A stretch of DNA of 64,000 bases from Rhodopseudomonas palustris (GTDB taxonomy: Bacteria > Pseudomonadota > Alphaproteobacteria > Rhizobiales > Xanthobacteraceae): NCBI GenBank assembly GCA_016215605.1, contig JACRJB010000019.1, forward strand, positions 59,604 through 123,603, in the 5' to 3' direction. The position numbers and the translations under genes were made by a program. Below the pieces are notes generated by a model. It did not search any database. It had not been told where the DNA came from and saw only the letters and a list, made by a program, of their open reading frames with translations. This document shows positions 13,166 to 22,588 of this stretch, piece after piece (the first letter of the stretch is position 1; each line of letters begins with the position of its first letter).

Positions 13166-15943
13166 TCAGGCCCCGCTGGAGGCGAGCGACTTGATCGCCG
13201 CCCTCAGCGGGGCCGCTGCTTGATCGTACTCCGCCCAGGCCTTGGTCTTGCCGAGCAGGCCGGGCACCGTCCTCAGCGTGTAGCGCCTGGGATCCAGTCC
13301 GGCCTTCACCTGCGTCCAGCTCAGCGGCATCGACACCGTCGCGCCGTCGCGTGCCCTGGGCGAGAGCGGCGCGACCGCGGTCGACATCCGATCGTTGCGC
13401 AAGTAGTCGAGGAAGATCTTTCCCTTGCGCTGCTGCTTCGACATGTTGAGCAGATAGCGCTCGGGGCTGTCCTCCGCCATCTGCGCACACACCGTCTGCG
13501 CAAACGTCTTGGCCTGCTTCCAGTCGACGTCGTCCTTCGGTTTCAACGGCACCACGACGTGCAGGCCCTTGCCGCCCGTCGTCTTGCAGAACGTCGCCAA
13601 GCCAACGGCTCCGAGTCGCTCCTTCATCTCGCGCGCCGCGACGATCACCTCGTCGAAGCCGACGTTCGGCGCCGGGTCGAGATCGAACACCAGCCGGCCC
13701 GGCACATCGTAGGCGCCCGGCGCGCAATTCCACGGATGCAGTTCGAGGCCGCCGATCTGCGCCACTGCGACCAGCCCCTCGACGCGGTCGATCTGGACGT
13801 AAGGCTTGCGATCGCCCGACACTTTGGCGAGGCCGATCAGATTGGACATGCCCGGCATCGCGTGGCGCTGGAAGAAATGCTCGCCCTTGATGCCGTCGGG
13901 CGCCCGCACGATCGAGCACGGCCGTCCCTCGATGTGGGCGAGTAGCCGATCCCCGACCGCCGCGTAGTACTCCGCGAGATCGAGCTTGGTGACGGCGTCG
14001 CCGATCTCACTCGCCGGCCACAGCTCCTTGTCCGGCTTGGAGATCACCACGCCCATCACTTCGGCGCGGCCGGCCGCGGCGGCATGCGTCGACTTGGCGC
14101 GCGCGGTGTTGCCGGCCGATGACGATTTCGCCGACGACGTCGCCCTGCCCTTCGGCTTCGGTTTTGCGATCGCAACCGTCGCCGGCTGCTCGGCTTCGAC
14201 CTCCTCCGCCGGTTTGTCGGCGCGTAGTCCCTTGAAGGCGGCCTGGCGCACCATGCCGGCGCCGGTGAATCCGGCGAATTCGATCTCGGCGACCAGCTCC
14301 GGCGTCACCCAGTGAACGTCCGCGGTCTTGCGCGGCGCATTCTCGCCGGCGAACGGACTGTCCTTGGACTCGTGCGCCTTTAACTCCGGCAGAATGCGCT
14401 TCACGACGTCCTGGCCGAAGCCGGTGCCGACCAGACCGACATAGGCCAGCCGGTGATCCCCCGCGCGATCGTCGCGATGCACGCCGACCATCAGCGAGCG
14501 GAATTTGCCGGCGGTGGTCTTCCAGCCGCCGATCACCACCTCGTGCCCGGAGCGGCACTTCGCCTTGGTCCAATTGTCGCTGCGGCCGGAGCGATAGGCC
14601 GCATCGCGCTTCTTCGAGACGATGCCCTCGAGCGACAGCTTGCAGGCGGATTGCAGGATCGCATCGCCGCCGGTGTCGAAATGCTCGACATAGCGGATCA
14701 GCCCCTCTTTGCGCCGATCGCGTGCGGCCCGCAGCAGGTCGTGCAGCCGCTGCTTGCGCTCCGACAGCGGCAGCCCGCGCAGATCCTCGCCCTCGGCATA
14801 GAGCAAATCGAACGCGAAGCAGATCAGTCTGTCGCTGTCGCCATCCGACAGCGCCGCTTGCAGCGCGGCGAAGTCCGGATGGCCGTGATGATCGAGCGCG
14901 ACGATCTCGGTGTCGATGATCGCATCCGGCAACCCGGCGGCTTCGTCGGCGATCGCCTGAAACTTCGCGGTCCAGTCCAGTCCCTTGCGGGTCTTCAGCG
15001 TCGCGACGCCGTCTTGGATGCGCAGCTGCATCCGGTAGCCGTCGAACTTGATTTCGTGAACCCAGCCATCGCCGCCGGGTGGCCGCTCCACCGAGCTGCA
15101 GAGTTGCGGCGGTACGAAGTCCGGCATCGGCGCTTTGGAAGCCTTGCGCGCGCGCGGCTTCGCCTTTGTGGTCTGCGCTCCTTTTGCCGCCCTGGTGCTC
15201 TTCGCGGCGGCCCGCTTCGTCTTGGCCGTGGTCACTGCCGGCTTGCCGGAGCCGTTCGCCGCGCGCTCGTCGGCGGCGAGCCCGTGGTTCGAGTCCCACA
15301 CCGCGTCCGCCTTCACCCTGGCGGCCCTGCCCGTCATGAACGGCTTCGGCGCGCGGCCCTTGCCCTCGGCGATCTGCTGCATCGCACGACCCGACGCTAC
15401 CGACCGATCTTCGTCAAGAATGGCGTTGGCGCCCTTGCCTTCGCGGGCCGCGTCGTCGCGATGCTTGATCAGCAGCCAGTTGGTCCTCTTGCCGCCGTTG
15501 CGGTCATGGCGCATCCGCACCAGCACCCAGCTGCCGTGCAACTTCTCGCCGTGGAGCGTGAATTTGAGATCGCCTTTCTTGAAGCCGCGCTTCGGATCGT
15601 CGCAGTCCCAATAGCCGCGGTCCCACAGTTGCACCGTGCCGCCGCCATACTGACCCTTCGGAATCGTGCCTTCGAAATCGCCGTAGTCCAGCGGATGGTC
15701 CTCGACCTCGACGGCGAGCCGCTTGTCGTGCGGATCGAGCGACGGCCCGCGCGTCACCGCCCAGGACTTGAACAAGCCGTCGTATTCCAGCCGCAGATCG
15801 TAATGCAGCCGCGTAGCGTCATGCTTCTGGATCACGAACCGCCGCCGCTTCGACGGCGCCACCTTGGCGTCGCCGCGCGGCTCCGCGGTCTGCGCGAAAT
15901 CGCGTTTCTTCCGATACAGCGTGAGGGTCTTTTCGGCCGCCAT
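13166..15943 (-). CDS. ligD: Multifunctional DNA ligase D (LigD)
   Basis: A 925-residue NHEJ protein with three modules in the Pseudomonas-type order. The 3'-phosphoesterase is at about 30-190 ([13 protein letters not shown] at 41-53, [20 protein letters not shown]). The ATP-dependent ligase is at about 275-570, with nucleophile Lys299 in EIKFDG. The polymerase/primase is at about 630-920, with Asp754 and Asp756 in VFDLDPAP. Two linkers rich in Ala, Lys and Thr (about 235-272 and 590-625) separate the modules. The ATG at 15943 is preceded by GGAG and begins the family-like [16 protein letters not shown]; an upstream start at 16045 was rejected. It is divergent from ku across 130 bases. Together they would seal double-strand breaks. 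Confidence 0.96.
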   Translation of the reverse strand: MAAEKTLTLYRKKRDFAQTAEPRGDAKVAPSKRRRFVIQKHDATRLHYDLRLEYDGLFKSWAVTRGPSLDPHDKRLAVEVEDHPLDYGDFEGTIPKGQYGGGTVQLWDRGYWDCDDPKRGFKKGDLKFTLHGEKLHGSWVLVRMRHDRNGGKRTNWLLIKHRDDAAREGKGANAILDEDRSVASGRAMQQIAEGKGRAPKPFMTGRAARVKADAVWDSNHGLAADERAANGSGKPAVTTAKTKRAAAKSTRAAKGAQTTKAKPRARKASKAPMPDFVPPQLCSSVERPPGGDGWVHEIKFDGYRMQLRIQDGVATLKTRKGLDWTAKFQAIADEAAGLPDAIIDTEIVALDHHGHPDFAALQAALSDGDSDRLICFAFDLLYAEGEDLRGLPLSERKQRLHDLLRAARDRRKEGLIRYVEHFDTGGDAILQSACKLSLEGIVSKKRDAAYRSGRSDNWTKAKCRSGHEVVIGGWKTTAGKFRSLMVGVHRDDRAGDHRLAYVGLVGTGFGQDVVKRILPELKAHESKDSPFAGENAPRKTADVHWVTPELVAEIEFAGFTGAGMVRQAAFKGLRADKPAEEVEAEQPATVAIAKPKPKGRATSSAKSSSAGNTARAKSTHAAAAGRAEVMGVVISKPDKELWPASEIGDAVTKLDLAEYYAAVGDRLLAHIEGRPCSIVRAPDGIKGEHFFQRHAMPGMSNLIGLAKVSGDRKPYVQIDRVEGLVAVAQIGGLELHPWNCAPGAYDVPGRLVFDLDPAPNVGFDEVIVAAREMKERLGAVGLATFCKTTGGKGLHVVVPLKPKDDVDWKQAKTFAQTVCAQMAEDSPERYLLNMSKQQRKGKIFLDYLRNDRMSTAVAPLSPRARDGATVSMPLSWTQVKAGLDPRRYTLRTVPGLLGKTKAWAEYDQAAAPLRAAIKSLASSGA

Positions 15944-16073
15944 GATCGTCTCCACCCCGAAGCGCTGCGCATCGCCTGCCACGACGGAACCAAAACCCGC
16001 CGCCATGGTTGAAGTTCCCGATCGGATAGACGTCCGGTTGCCCACACGTCACATCCCCACATCGGAGAGCATC

Positions 16074-16958
16074 ATGGCCCCGCCGCGCGCTTACTGGAAG
16101 GGCTCGCTCAAACTGTCGTTGGTGAGCTGCCCGGTCGCGCTGTATCCGGCCTCGACCAGCGTCGAGAAGACCCGCTTCCACATGATCAACACCGAGACCG
16201 GCAACCGGCTGAAACAGCAGATGATCGACGAGGAGACCGGCGAGGTCGTCGACAAGGAGCAGAAGGGCCGCGGCTACGAAGTCCGCAAGGGCAAGTACAT
16301 CGAGATCGAAAAGGACGAGCTGGAAGCGGTGCGGATCGAAAGCACCCACACCATCGAGATCGACAGCTTCGTGCCGGCGGACGAGATCGACAAGCGCTTC
16401 CTCAACAACCCCTACTACATCGCGCCCGAGGGCAAGGCCGGCATCGACGCCTTCGCGGTGATCCGCGACGCGATGAAGGACAAGGGCCGCGTCGCGCTGG
16501 CGCGGATCGTGCTGTCGAACCGCGAGCACGTCATCGCGATCGAGCCGCTCGGCAAGGGCCTGCTCGCCACCACGCTGCGCTATCCCTACGAACTGCGCGA
16601 GCCGGACGACTATTTCGACGGCATCAAGACCCCGAAGATTTCGAAGGACATGGTCGAACTCGCCGGGCACATCCTCGATACCAAGGCGGCGCATTTCGAC
16701 CCGTCGAAGTTCAAGGACGACTACGAGACCGCGCTGAAGGCGCTGGTCAAGCGCAAGGCCGCCGGCAAGTCGATCAAGCTGCCCGTACCGGAAGAGAAGT
16801 CCGACAACGTCGTCAGCCTGATGGACGCGCTGAAACAGAGCCTGGAAGGCAACAAGGCCAAGAAGCCGGCGCCCCGCCGCGCCTCGTCCACGCGCAGCGG
16901 CGCCCGTTCCGCCAAGAAGGCCCACCGCTCGGCGGCACGGGCGCGGAAGGCGAGCTGA
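16074..16958 (+). CDS. ku: Ku protein (NHEJ end-binding)
   Basis: A 294-residue prokaryotic Ku that binds DNA ends as a homodimer and recruits LigD. The start PPRAYWKGSLKLSLVSCPVALYP is typical of the family; the Ku core covers about residues 8-250. The last 40 residues are lysine-, arginine- and serine-rich (KKPAPRR, KKAHRSAARARKAS), a basic tail that in other bacterial Ku proteins helps DNA binding. GGAGAG sits seven bases before the ATG at 16074. Genes upstream in the same frame (from 15864) would overlap ligD and were rejected. The arrangement head-to-head with ligD suggests a shared control region at 15944-16073. Confidence 0.95.
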   Translation: MAPPRAYWKGSLKLSLVSCPVALYPASTSVEKTRFHMINTETGNRLKQQMIDEETGEVVDKEQKGRGYEVRKGKYIEIEKDELEAVRIESTHTIEIDSFVPADEIDKRFLNNPYYIAPEGKAGIDAFAVIRDAMKDKGRVALARIVLSNREHVIAIEPLGKGLLATTLRYPYELREPDDYFDGIKTPKISKDMVELAGHILDTKAAHFDPSKFKDDYETALKALVKRKAAGKSIKLPVPEEKSDNVVSLMDALKQSLEGNKAKKPAPRRASSTRSGARSAKKAHRSAARARKAS

Positions 16959-17309
16959 GGCTGAAAGCCGGCAAGGAGCCGAAGCAGACAAGAGAAGGCC
17001 GGCAAGTGAAAGACGGCAAGAGCCAACAACTAGCGGGCGTGCCTCGCTAGCCTTAAGGTGTAGGACACCGCAGCGCCCGCCGCCTGCTTCACCTCTCGTC
17101 CGTCATTCCGGGGCGCGCGCAGCGCGAGCCCGGAATCCATACCCCCTGGCATAGGTAGTTGGGCAGCAACGCTGGAAAAGCTCTGCCTTGACGGGCGCAC
17201 CGCGCGTATGGATTCCGGGTTCGCTCGCGTGCGCGAGCGCCCCGGAATGACGAACGCAAAGCGGGCCGCCCGGCCGCTGACCTGCGACCGGCCCGGCGCC
17301 GAAGTCGGA
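16959..17309. other. Intergenic region between ku and the DUF6496 gene
   Basis: No convincing gene. About 138 bases of unremarkable sequence follow the ku stop. The remainder is mostly the interspersed inverted repeat at 17097-17256. The short translations across it follow the repeat arms and lack ribosome binding sites. The region lies between two convergent genes, so the repeat could act as a transcription barrier. Confidence 0.6.
17097..17256. repeat. Interspersed inverted repeat, family A, copy 1
   Basis: Two outer arms of about 46 and 51 bases face each other (17097-17142 and 17206-17256). Each contains GTCATTCCGGGGCGC at its outer end and CCCGGAATCCATAC, or its complement, at its inner end. 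Each arm is itself partly palindromic through GC-rich centres. A second, diverged copy with the same outer sequence lies at 63420-63550. Such elements are widely scattered in Bradyrhizobium and Rhodopseudomonas intergenic DNA; no transposase is encoded. Confidence 0.8.
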
Positions 17310-17732
17310 TCAACTCTTCTTCGCGCCTGTCTTCTTCGCGCCTGTCTTCGACGTCTTGCGCTTGGCAGTCTTGCGCCCGCCGGCTGTCTTCGCAGACTTC
17401 TTCGCGGTCTTCTTCGCGGTCTTCTTCGCGGTCTTCTTCGCTGCCGCCTTCTTCGCGGTTTTCTTGACGGTCTTCTTGCCGATCTTCTTGCCGGTCTTCT
17501 TCGCGGCTGTCTTGGACGTCTTCGTCGTCGCCTTGCCGGCGGCCTTCTTGGCCGTCTTCTTGCTCGGCACCTTCTTGCCTTCGGCGCGCGCCTCCGACAG
17601 GCCGATCGCGATCGCCTGTTTGCGGCTCTTCACCGTCTTGCCGGAGCCGCCGCTCTTCAGCGTGCCGGTCTTCCGCTTCTTCATCGCGCGCGCGACTTTC
17701 GCCGACGCCTTCTTGGAATATTTCCGGGCCAT
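17310..17732 (-). CDS. DUF6496 protein with histone-H1-like Lys/Ala tail
   Basis: A 140-residue, extremely basic protein. Residues 1-58 (MARKYSKKASAKVARAMKKR, then SRKQAIAIGLSEARAEGKK) match the DUF6496 domain. Residues about 58-140 are repeats of KKTAKKTAKK type, rich in Lys, Ala and Thr with almost no hydrophobic residues other than Ala, resembling histone H1 C-termini and bacterial nucleoid proteins. The repeats are visible in DNA as many copies of TTCTTCGCGGTC. A role in DNA compaction is likely but inferred. The gene is near ligD/ku but oriented separately. Poor sequence complexity means homology outside the N-terminus is not informative. Confidence 0.75.
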   Translation of the reverse strand: MARKYSKKASAKVARAMKKRKTGTLKSGGSGKTVKSRKQAIAIGLSEARAEGKKVPSKKTAKKAAGKATTKTSKTAAKKTGKKIGKKTVKKTAKKAAAKKTAKKTAKKTAKKSAKTAGGRKTAKRKTSKTGAKKTGAKKS

Positions 17733-17798
17733 GCCGTTCCTCCCTTTTATGACTGGGAGATCAATTGTTCCGGATGATAATTAGTTCCGCCGCGGCGA

Positions 17799-18050
17799 TC
17801 AGCGCTCGTCGCTGCAATCCGGCAGCGGCGTCTTCGCGATCACGAAGATGATCGTGTCGTCCTGGCGTGTCGTGTCTTCGATCCGGTCGCCGGTCTGTTG
17901 GATCAGCACCGGGATGTCGATCAGCGCCATCGGATCGGTGCAACGCACTTCCAGCCGATCTCCGCCGGCGAGCGTCGTCAACGCCTTGCGCGTCTTCAGC
18001 ACCGGCAGCGGGCATTTCAGTCCGGTCAGATCGAGCACGAGTTTCGCCAT
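17799..18050 (-). CDS. TusA/SirA-family sulfurtransferase
   Basis: An 83-residue protein with the TusA fold. The conserved CPxP motif is CPLP with Cys13, the persulfide-carrying residue, in [17 protein letters not shown]. The usual length of about 80 residues and the [16 protein letters not shown] strand-helix pattern agree. TusA proteins relay sulfur for tRNA thiolation, molybdenum-cofactor enzymes or sulfur oxidation; sequence alone does not say which. The head-to-head position with mobA makes a link to molybdoenzyme maturation plausible. The start codon at 18050 lies in a 119-base divergent spacer. Confidence 0.85.
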   Translation of the reverse strand: MAKLVLDLTGLKCPLPVLKTRKALTTLAGGDRLEVRCTDPMALIDIPVLIQQTGDRIEDTTRQDDTIIFVIAKTPLPDCSDER

Positions 18051-18169
18051 GGCGGCGGACGATGGCGAAGCGCGACGCCTGCGTCAATCAGGCCGTCTTT
18101 CGCCTTATTGCGGAGAGGCGCCGGCGCCTGTACCACGCCAAAGGCATCCGACAGTCTGGAAACCACGCG

Positions 18170-18796
18170 ATGGCCGATGGTCCCGCCACCCCTGGAGTTG
18201 TTCTCGCCGGCGGCCTCGCCCAGCGCATGGGCGGCGGCGACAAGTCGCTGCGCGAGATCGGCGGCCGGACTTTACTGGCGCGGGTGATCGAGCGGTTGAC
18301 GCCGCAATGCGATGCGCTGGTGCTGAGCGCCAATGGCGACCTGGCACGGTTCGCGACCGGCGGCTTGCCGATCGTCGCCGATCCGGTCGACGGCTTTCGC
18401 GGGCCGCTCGCCGGCGTGCTGGCCGGGCTCGAATGGGTCGCCGACACTCGGCCCGGCGCGCGCTGGATGCTGAGCGCTCCGGTGGATTGTCCGTTCCTGC
18501 CGCGCGATCTGGTCGCACGGCTGCATCAGGCGCGGATCGATCAGCAGGCCGACATCGCGGTCGCGGCGTCGGCCGGCCGTTCGCATCCGGTGATCGCGCT
18601 GTGGCCGCTCGGACTGCGCGCCGACCTGCGCCGTGCACTGCTCGCGGACGACATCCGCAAGGTCGACCGCTTCACCGCGCGCTACCCGCGCGCGATCGTG
18701 GAATGGCCGACGGAGCCGTTCGATCCGTTCTTCAACGCCAACACGCCGGAGGACGTCGCCGAGGCCGAACGGCTCGCCGCGCGCGATCCGAACTGA
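18170..18796 (+). CDS. mobA: Molybdenum cofactor guanylyltransferase MobA
   Basis: A 208-residue nucleotidyltransferase that attaches GMP to molybdopterin to form the bis-MGD precursor. The N-terminal GTP-binding signature is [18 protein letters not shown], where LAGG and the RMGGGDK loop bind the nucleotide. [17 protein letters not shown] and [10 protein letters not shown] carry the remaining conserved positions. Length is normal. The ATG at 18170 was chosen because homology begins at once after it; the same frame is open far upstream but crosses the divergent tusA-like gene. No mobB or moa gene is adjacent. Confidence 0.94.
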   Translation: MADGPATPGVVLAGGLAQRMGGGDKSLREIGGRTLLARVIERLTPQCDALVLSANGDLARFATGGLPIVADPVDGFRGPLAGVLAGLEWVADTRPGARWMLSAPVDCPFLPRDLVARLHQARIDQQADIAVAASAGRSHPVIALWPLGLRADLRRALLADDIRKVDRFTARYPRAIVEWPTEPFDPFFNANTPEDVAEAERLAARDPN

Positions 18797-19849
18797 TTAC
18801 GGCGTCAGCACCGCACGCCCGACCAGTTTTCCCTTCTGCAGATCGAGCAGCGCCGCGTTCGCCTGCGGCAGCGGCAGCGGCGTCACCGGAATCGGCGCGA
18901 TCTTCTTGGCGCGGACCAGATCGAGCAGTTCCTGCGTCTCGCGCAGATTGCCGACATAGGAGCCCTGGATCGTGATCGCCCGCATCGGGATGAACGGCAG
19001 CGCCCACGGCGCGCCGCCGCCGAACAGGCCGACGATCACCAGCTTGCCGCCCTTGGTGAGACAATCGAAGCCGAGCTGCGCGGTCTGCGCATTGCCGACC
19101 AGATCCAGCGCGCCGCGCACCGGCGCGCCGGCCTTCGCGGCGATCTGCTCCAGCGCGTCGGGCGCAGCGCCGTCGACAGTCGCCAGCGCGCCGGCCTGCT
19201 CCGCCGCCTCGCGCTTCTTGGCGTCGATGTCGACCATGATCGCGCCCTTGCCGCCCATCGCCTTGAGCAGCGACAGCGCCATCAGGCCGAGACCGCCGGC
19301 GCCGAACATCACGATCGGGCCGTCGAAGGCGAAGTCCAGCTTCTTCAGCGCGCTGTAGGTGGTGACGCCCGAACACGCATAGGGCGCAGCCGTCACCGGA
19401 TCGAGCCCGTCGAGGCTGAGCAGATAGCGCGGATGCGGCACGATCAGTTCGTCGGAGTAACCGCCGTCGCAATACACCCCGAGGAACCGCGGCTTGAGGC
19501 ACATGTTCTCGTCGCCGGCGCGGCAGACCGCGCATTCGCCGCAGCCGATCCACGGATAGACCAGCACGACCTGGCCGATCTTGGCGTCCTTGGCGTCCGG
19601 GCCCGCGGCGAAGATCTCGCCGACGGTCTCGTGTCCCATCGTCAACGGCAATGCGACGCCGCGATCGGACAGCGACAGCTTCTTGCGGCCGTGGCCGAGT
19701 TCGTAGCCGCCCTCCCAGATGTGCAGATCACTGTGGCAGATGCCGGCGGCCTTGACGCGGAGCAGCACCTGCGTGCCGGTCAATTCCGGCGTCGGCCGGT
19801 TCTCTTCACTGAGCGGCTGACCGAAGCCCGAGACGCGAAAGCTCTTCAT
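18797..19849 (-). CDS. Zinc-dependent alcohol dehydrogenase
   Basis: A 350-residue medium-chain dehydrogenase. Cys38 (GICHSD) and His73-Glu74 (MGHETVG) form the catalytic zinc site. Cys103, 106, 109 and 117 in GCGECAVCRAGDENMC form the structural zinc lobe. The Rossmann motif GAGGLG is at 183-188, and the Asp of IMVDID after the next strand suggests NAD preference. The ATG at 19849 has GGGAGAA upstream; the open frame extending to 20719 is a shadow of the next gene. Substrate is unknown. The neighbours, an FMN oxidoreductase and an acyl-CoA synthetase, would fit an alcohol or aldehyde degradation route, but that is only context. Confidence 0.88.
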   Translation of the reverse strand: MKSFRVSGFGQPLSEENRPTPELTGTQVLLRVKAAGICHSDLHIWEGGYELGHGRKKLSLSDRGVALPLTMGHETVGEIFAAGPDAKDAKIGQVVLVYPWIGCGECAVCRAGDENMCLKPRFLGVYCDGGYSDELIVPHPRYLLSLDGLDPVTAAPYACSGVTTYSALKKLDFAFDGPIVMFGAGGLGLMALSLLKAMGGKGAIMVDIDAKKREAAEQAGALATVDGAAPDALEQIAAKAGAPVRGALDLVGNAQTAQLGFDCLTKGGKLVIVGLFGGGAPWALPFIPMRAITIQGSYVGNLRETQELLDLVRAKKIAPIPVTPLPLPQANAALLDLQKGKLVGRAVLTP

Positions 19850-19926
19850 GGCGTGTTCTCCCGATTTTTCTTGTTGCCCAGATATGCCACGGCACCGCAG
19901 AGCCGTCGACCGACGTGACGACGAGG

Positions 19927-20889
19927 TTATCCTGCGGCGCGGAATTCGTTCGTGGTCTGCTTCACCAGCTCGGCGACCGACACGATGCCGCCGACGCCCG
20001 AGGTCGAATGTCCCGCGCTCCAGATATCGCGCCAGCGCTGCGGCCGGTTTTCGCGCGCGCCGATGTCGATGTCCTTGCCGATGTCGATCGCGCCGCGCTC
20101 CGGCAGCGCATCCGGGTCGAGACCGGCGGCGACGATCGACGGCCGCAGCATGTTGGTCTGCAGGCCGGTGAAGGCCTTGGTCAGCAGGATGTCGTCGGCG
20201 GAGGACTCCACCAGCATCGCCTTGTAGCGCGGATCGGCGGCGCTCTCCTGCGTCGCGATGAATCTGGTGCCCATGTAACCGAGGTCGCAACCGAGCGTCA
20301 TCGCTGCACGCAGCGCGACGCCGTCGCTGATGCCGCCGGCCAGCACGATCACGCCGTCGTAGAATTCGCGCACCGCGCGGACGAAGGCGAACGGATTGAG
20401 CCATCCGGTCTGACCGCCCGCGCCCGCCGTCAGCAGTACCAGGCCATCCGCGCCCGCTGCCGCCGCACGTTCGGCGTGACGAATGCTCGCGACGTCGGCC
20501 AGCACCATCGCGCCGGCGTCGTGCAGCGGCTTGATCACCGGCTCGGGCGAGCCGACGCTGGTGATCACGATCTCCGGCTTGTGCGCCAGCAGCACCGCGA
20601 GATCGTCGGCCAGCCGCGCGTTGGAGCGATGCACGATGAGATTGGGACACCACGGCGCCGCCTGTCGTCCCGTCGCATCCGCATGCGCGCGCGCGCGTTG
20701 CTCGATCGTGCCGATCCACTCCTCGAGTTGTTCCGTACTACGGCAATTCACCGTCGGAAACGATCCGATCACTCCGCTCGCGCACGCCGCGGTGACCAGA
20801 TCGACGCCAGACACCAGAAACATCGGCGCCGCGATCAGCGGCAGTTCGAGCCGGCTGCGGAATTTGCTGAGACGATCGGCTGCAGCCAA
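19927..20889 (-). CDS. Nitronate monooxygenase-like FMN oxidoreductase
   Basis: A 320-residue TIM-barrel flavoprotein of the 2-nitropropane dioxygenase/NMO family. LELPLIAAPMFLVSG opens the barrel. GADGLVLLTAGAGGQTG and VLAGGISDG are FMN-phosphate-binding segments, and LGCDLGYMGTRFIAT is the usual C-terminal strand. No ATG lies near the homologous start. A TTG at 20889 follows GAGGGAGGAA at ideal spacing, so it is taken as the start; the upstream in-frame extension runs into the promoter region of the divergent acyl-CoA synthetase and lacks similarity. Family members oxidise nitronates or act as NAD(P)H:quinone or enoyl-CoA-type oxidoreductases, so the substrate remains open. Confidence 0.85.
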   Translation of the reverse strand: MAAADRLSKFRSRLELPLIAAPMFLVSGVDLVTAACASGVIGSFPTVNCRSTEQLEEWIGTIEQRARAHADATGRQAAPWCPNLIVHRSNARLADDLAVLLAHKPEIVITSVGSPEPVIKPLHDAGAMVLADVASIRHAERAAAAGADGLVLLTAGAGGQTGWLNPFAFVRAVREFYDGVIVLAGGISDGVALRAAMTLGCDLGYMGTRFIATQESAADPRYKAMLVESSADDILLTKAFTGLQTNMLRPSIVAAGLDPDALPERGAIDIGKDIDIGARENRPQRWRDIWSAGHSTSGVGGIVSVAELVKQTTNEFRAAG

Positions 20890-21002
20890 GGTCGTTCCTC
20901 CCTCATCATCTTTTGGTGTTCCGCCGACGGATCGGCGTGCTACTCTTGAAGCGAACATTGGCACGCGCAAAAGCCGATGACAAACATTCGGGAGCAAGCC
21001 CC

Positions 21003-22565
21003 ATGACCGACGCCCTCAACGCATTCCCCACCGCCGGCACGCAGACCCTGCGCGCGCTGTCGCGCTATCCGACGCGCACCGCGTTCAGCTGGCCGGGCGG
21101 GACGCTGAGCTATCGCGGCGCGATCGACATGATCGGCAGCATCCAGAAGGTGTTCATGGGCCTCGGCGCGCAGCCCGGCACGCGCGTCGCGTTGCTCACC
21201 GCCAACCGCGCCGAAACCTGGTGCGCCGGCGTCGCCGCACAGCTGTGCCGCTTCGCCATCACCTGGCTGCATCCGCTCGGCTCGCGCGAAGACCAGATCG
21301 ACCAGATCGAGGACTCCGGCGCGGAGATTCTGGTGATCGACGCCGCGGCATTCCTGCAGCGCGGCGGCGAACTCGCGGCACAAGCGCGCGGCCTGCACCA
21401 CGTCTTCACCGTGGGCAAGGCCGATTACGGCCTCGACCTCTTGGTCGCACTCGACAAGGCCGGCAGCGCCACGCCGAAGGATTTCGCGCAGCTCGACGAC
21501 GTCGCCGTGCTGAACTACACCGGCGGCACCACCGGAAAATCCAAGGGCGCGCTGCGCCGGCATCGCGAGAATGCCGGCTTCGCGAGCGCCATTCTGGCCG
21601 ATTTCGAAATCCCGATGGACCCGCGCTATCTCACCGTGGCGCCGATCAGCCATGTCGCGGGCACCAAGGTGCTGCCGGCGTTGATGCGCGGCGGCACCGT
21701 GCACATGCTGAAGGGCTTCGATCCCGAAGCGGTGCTGCAGACGATCGCGCGCGAGAAGATCAACTTCACGCTGTTCGTGCCGACGATGATCTATGTGCTG
21801 CTCGACCACCCGGCGTTGGCGAAGACCGATCTGTCGTCGCTCGATCTGGTGCTGTACGGCGCCTCGCCGATGTCGCCGACGCGGCTGGTCGAAGGCATCG
21901 AACGGATCGGTCCGGTGTTCTCGCAGCTCTACGGCCAGACCGAGTGCTATCCGGTGTCGGTGCTGCGCAAGGCCGATCACGATCCGAAGCAGCCCGATCT
22001 GTTCCTGTCCTGCGGCTTTCCGATCGCGGCGTGCGACGCGCGGATCCTCGACGAGGACGATCAGGAGGTCGCCGACGGCGAGGCCGGCGAGATCTGCGTG
22101 CGCGCGCCGCATGTGAGGGCGGAGTACTGGAAGCGTCCGGAGCAGACCGCCGAGACGCTGAAGAGCGGCTGGCTGCACACCGGCGACATCGCCAAGCGCG
22201 ACGACCGCGGCTACATGTACATCCTCGACCGCAAGAAGGACATGATCGTGTCCGGCGGCTTCAACATCTTCCCGCGCGAGGTCGAGGACGTGCTGTCGAC
22301 GCATCAGGGCGTCGCGATGGTCGCCGTCGTCGGCGTGCCCGACGACAAATGGGGCGAAGCCGTCACCGCCGTCGTGGTCGCCCGCGCCGGCTGTCAGCCG
22401 AACGAACAGGAACTGATCGAGCTGGTGAAGAGCCGCAAGGGCTCGGCGCACGCGCCGAAGCAGGTGAAGTTCGTCAGCGAAATGCCGATGACCGGCGTCG
22501 GCAAGATCGACAAGAAAGTGCTGCGCGCCGACTTCTGGAAAGGCCGCGACCGGATGGTCGGGTAG
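21003..22565 (+). CDS. AMP-forming acyl-CoA synthetase
   Basis: A 520-residue ANL-superfamily enzyme that activates a carboxylic acid through an acyl-adenylate. The phosphate loop is TGGTTGKSKG (173-182), with Ser where Pro is most common. YGQTE (A5), TGDIAKRDDRGYMYILDRKK (A7/A8), SGGFNIFPREVED (hinge) and the terminal Lys region GKIDKK are all present. The ATG at 21003 follows GGGAGC; a start at 20913 lies across the divergent gene's leader. The chain-length or aromatic preference cannot be read from sequence. It is divergent from the NMO-like gene, sharing a spacer of about 110 bases. Confidence 0.9.
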   Translation: MTDALNAFPTAGTQTLRALSRYPTRTAFSWPGGTLSYRGAIDMIGSIQKVFMGLGAQPGTRVALLTANRAETWCAGVAAQLCRFAITWLHPLGSREDQIDQIEDSGAEILVIDAAAFLQRGGELAAQARGLHHVFTVGKADYGLDLLVALDKAGSATPKDFAQLDDVAVLNYTGGTTGKSKGALRRHRENAGFASAILADFEIPMDPRYLTVAPISHVAGTKVLPALMRGGTVHMLKGFDPEAVLQTIAREKINFTLFVPTMIYVLLDHPALAKTDLSSLDLVLYGASPMSPTRLVEGIERIGPVFSQLYGQTECYPVSVLRKADHDPKQPDLFLSCGFPIAACDARILDEDDQEVADGEAGEICVRAPHVRAEYWKRPEQTAETLKSGWLHTGDIAKRDDRGYMYILDRKKDMIVSGGFNIFPREVEDVLSTHQGVAMVAVVGVPDDKWGEAVTAVVVARAGCQPNEQELIELVKSRKGSAHAPKQVKFVSEMPMTGVGKIDKKVLRADFWKGRDRMVG

Positions 22566-22588
22566 GCCGCTGAGCCGAAACGACACCG

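Noticed and set aside
14453..16012. 519-codon frame opposite ligD
   Set aside because: Composition of a shadow frame; ligD has all three domains intact.
17380..17580. Possible CRISPR-like regular repeat (TTCTTCGCGGTC units)
   Set aside because: The units are contiguous without spacers and encode the KKTAKK repeat of a protein.
17356..17784. Phe/Ala/Val-rich forward frame opposite the lysine-rich protein
   Set aside because: Complement of AAG/GCG repeats; the basic DUF6496 protein on the other strand has a real N-terminal domain.
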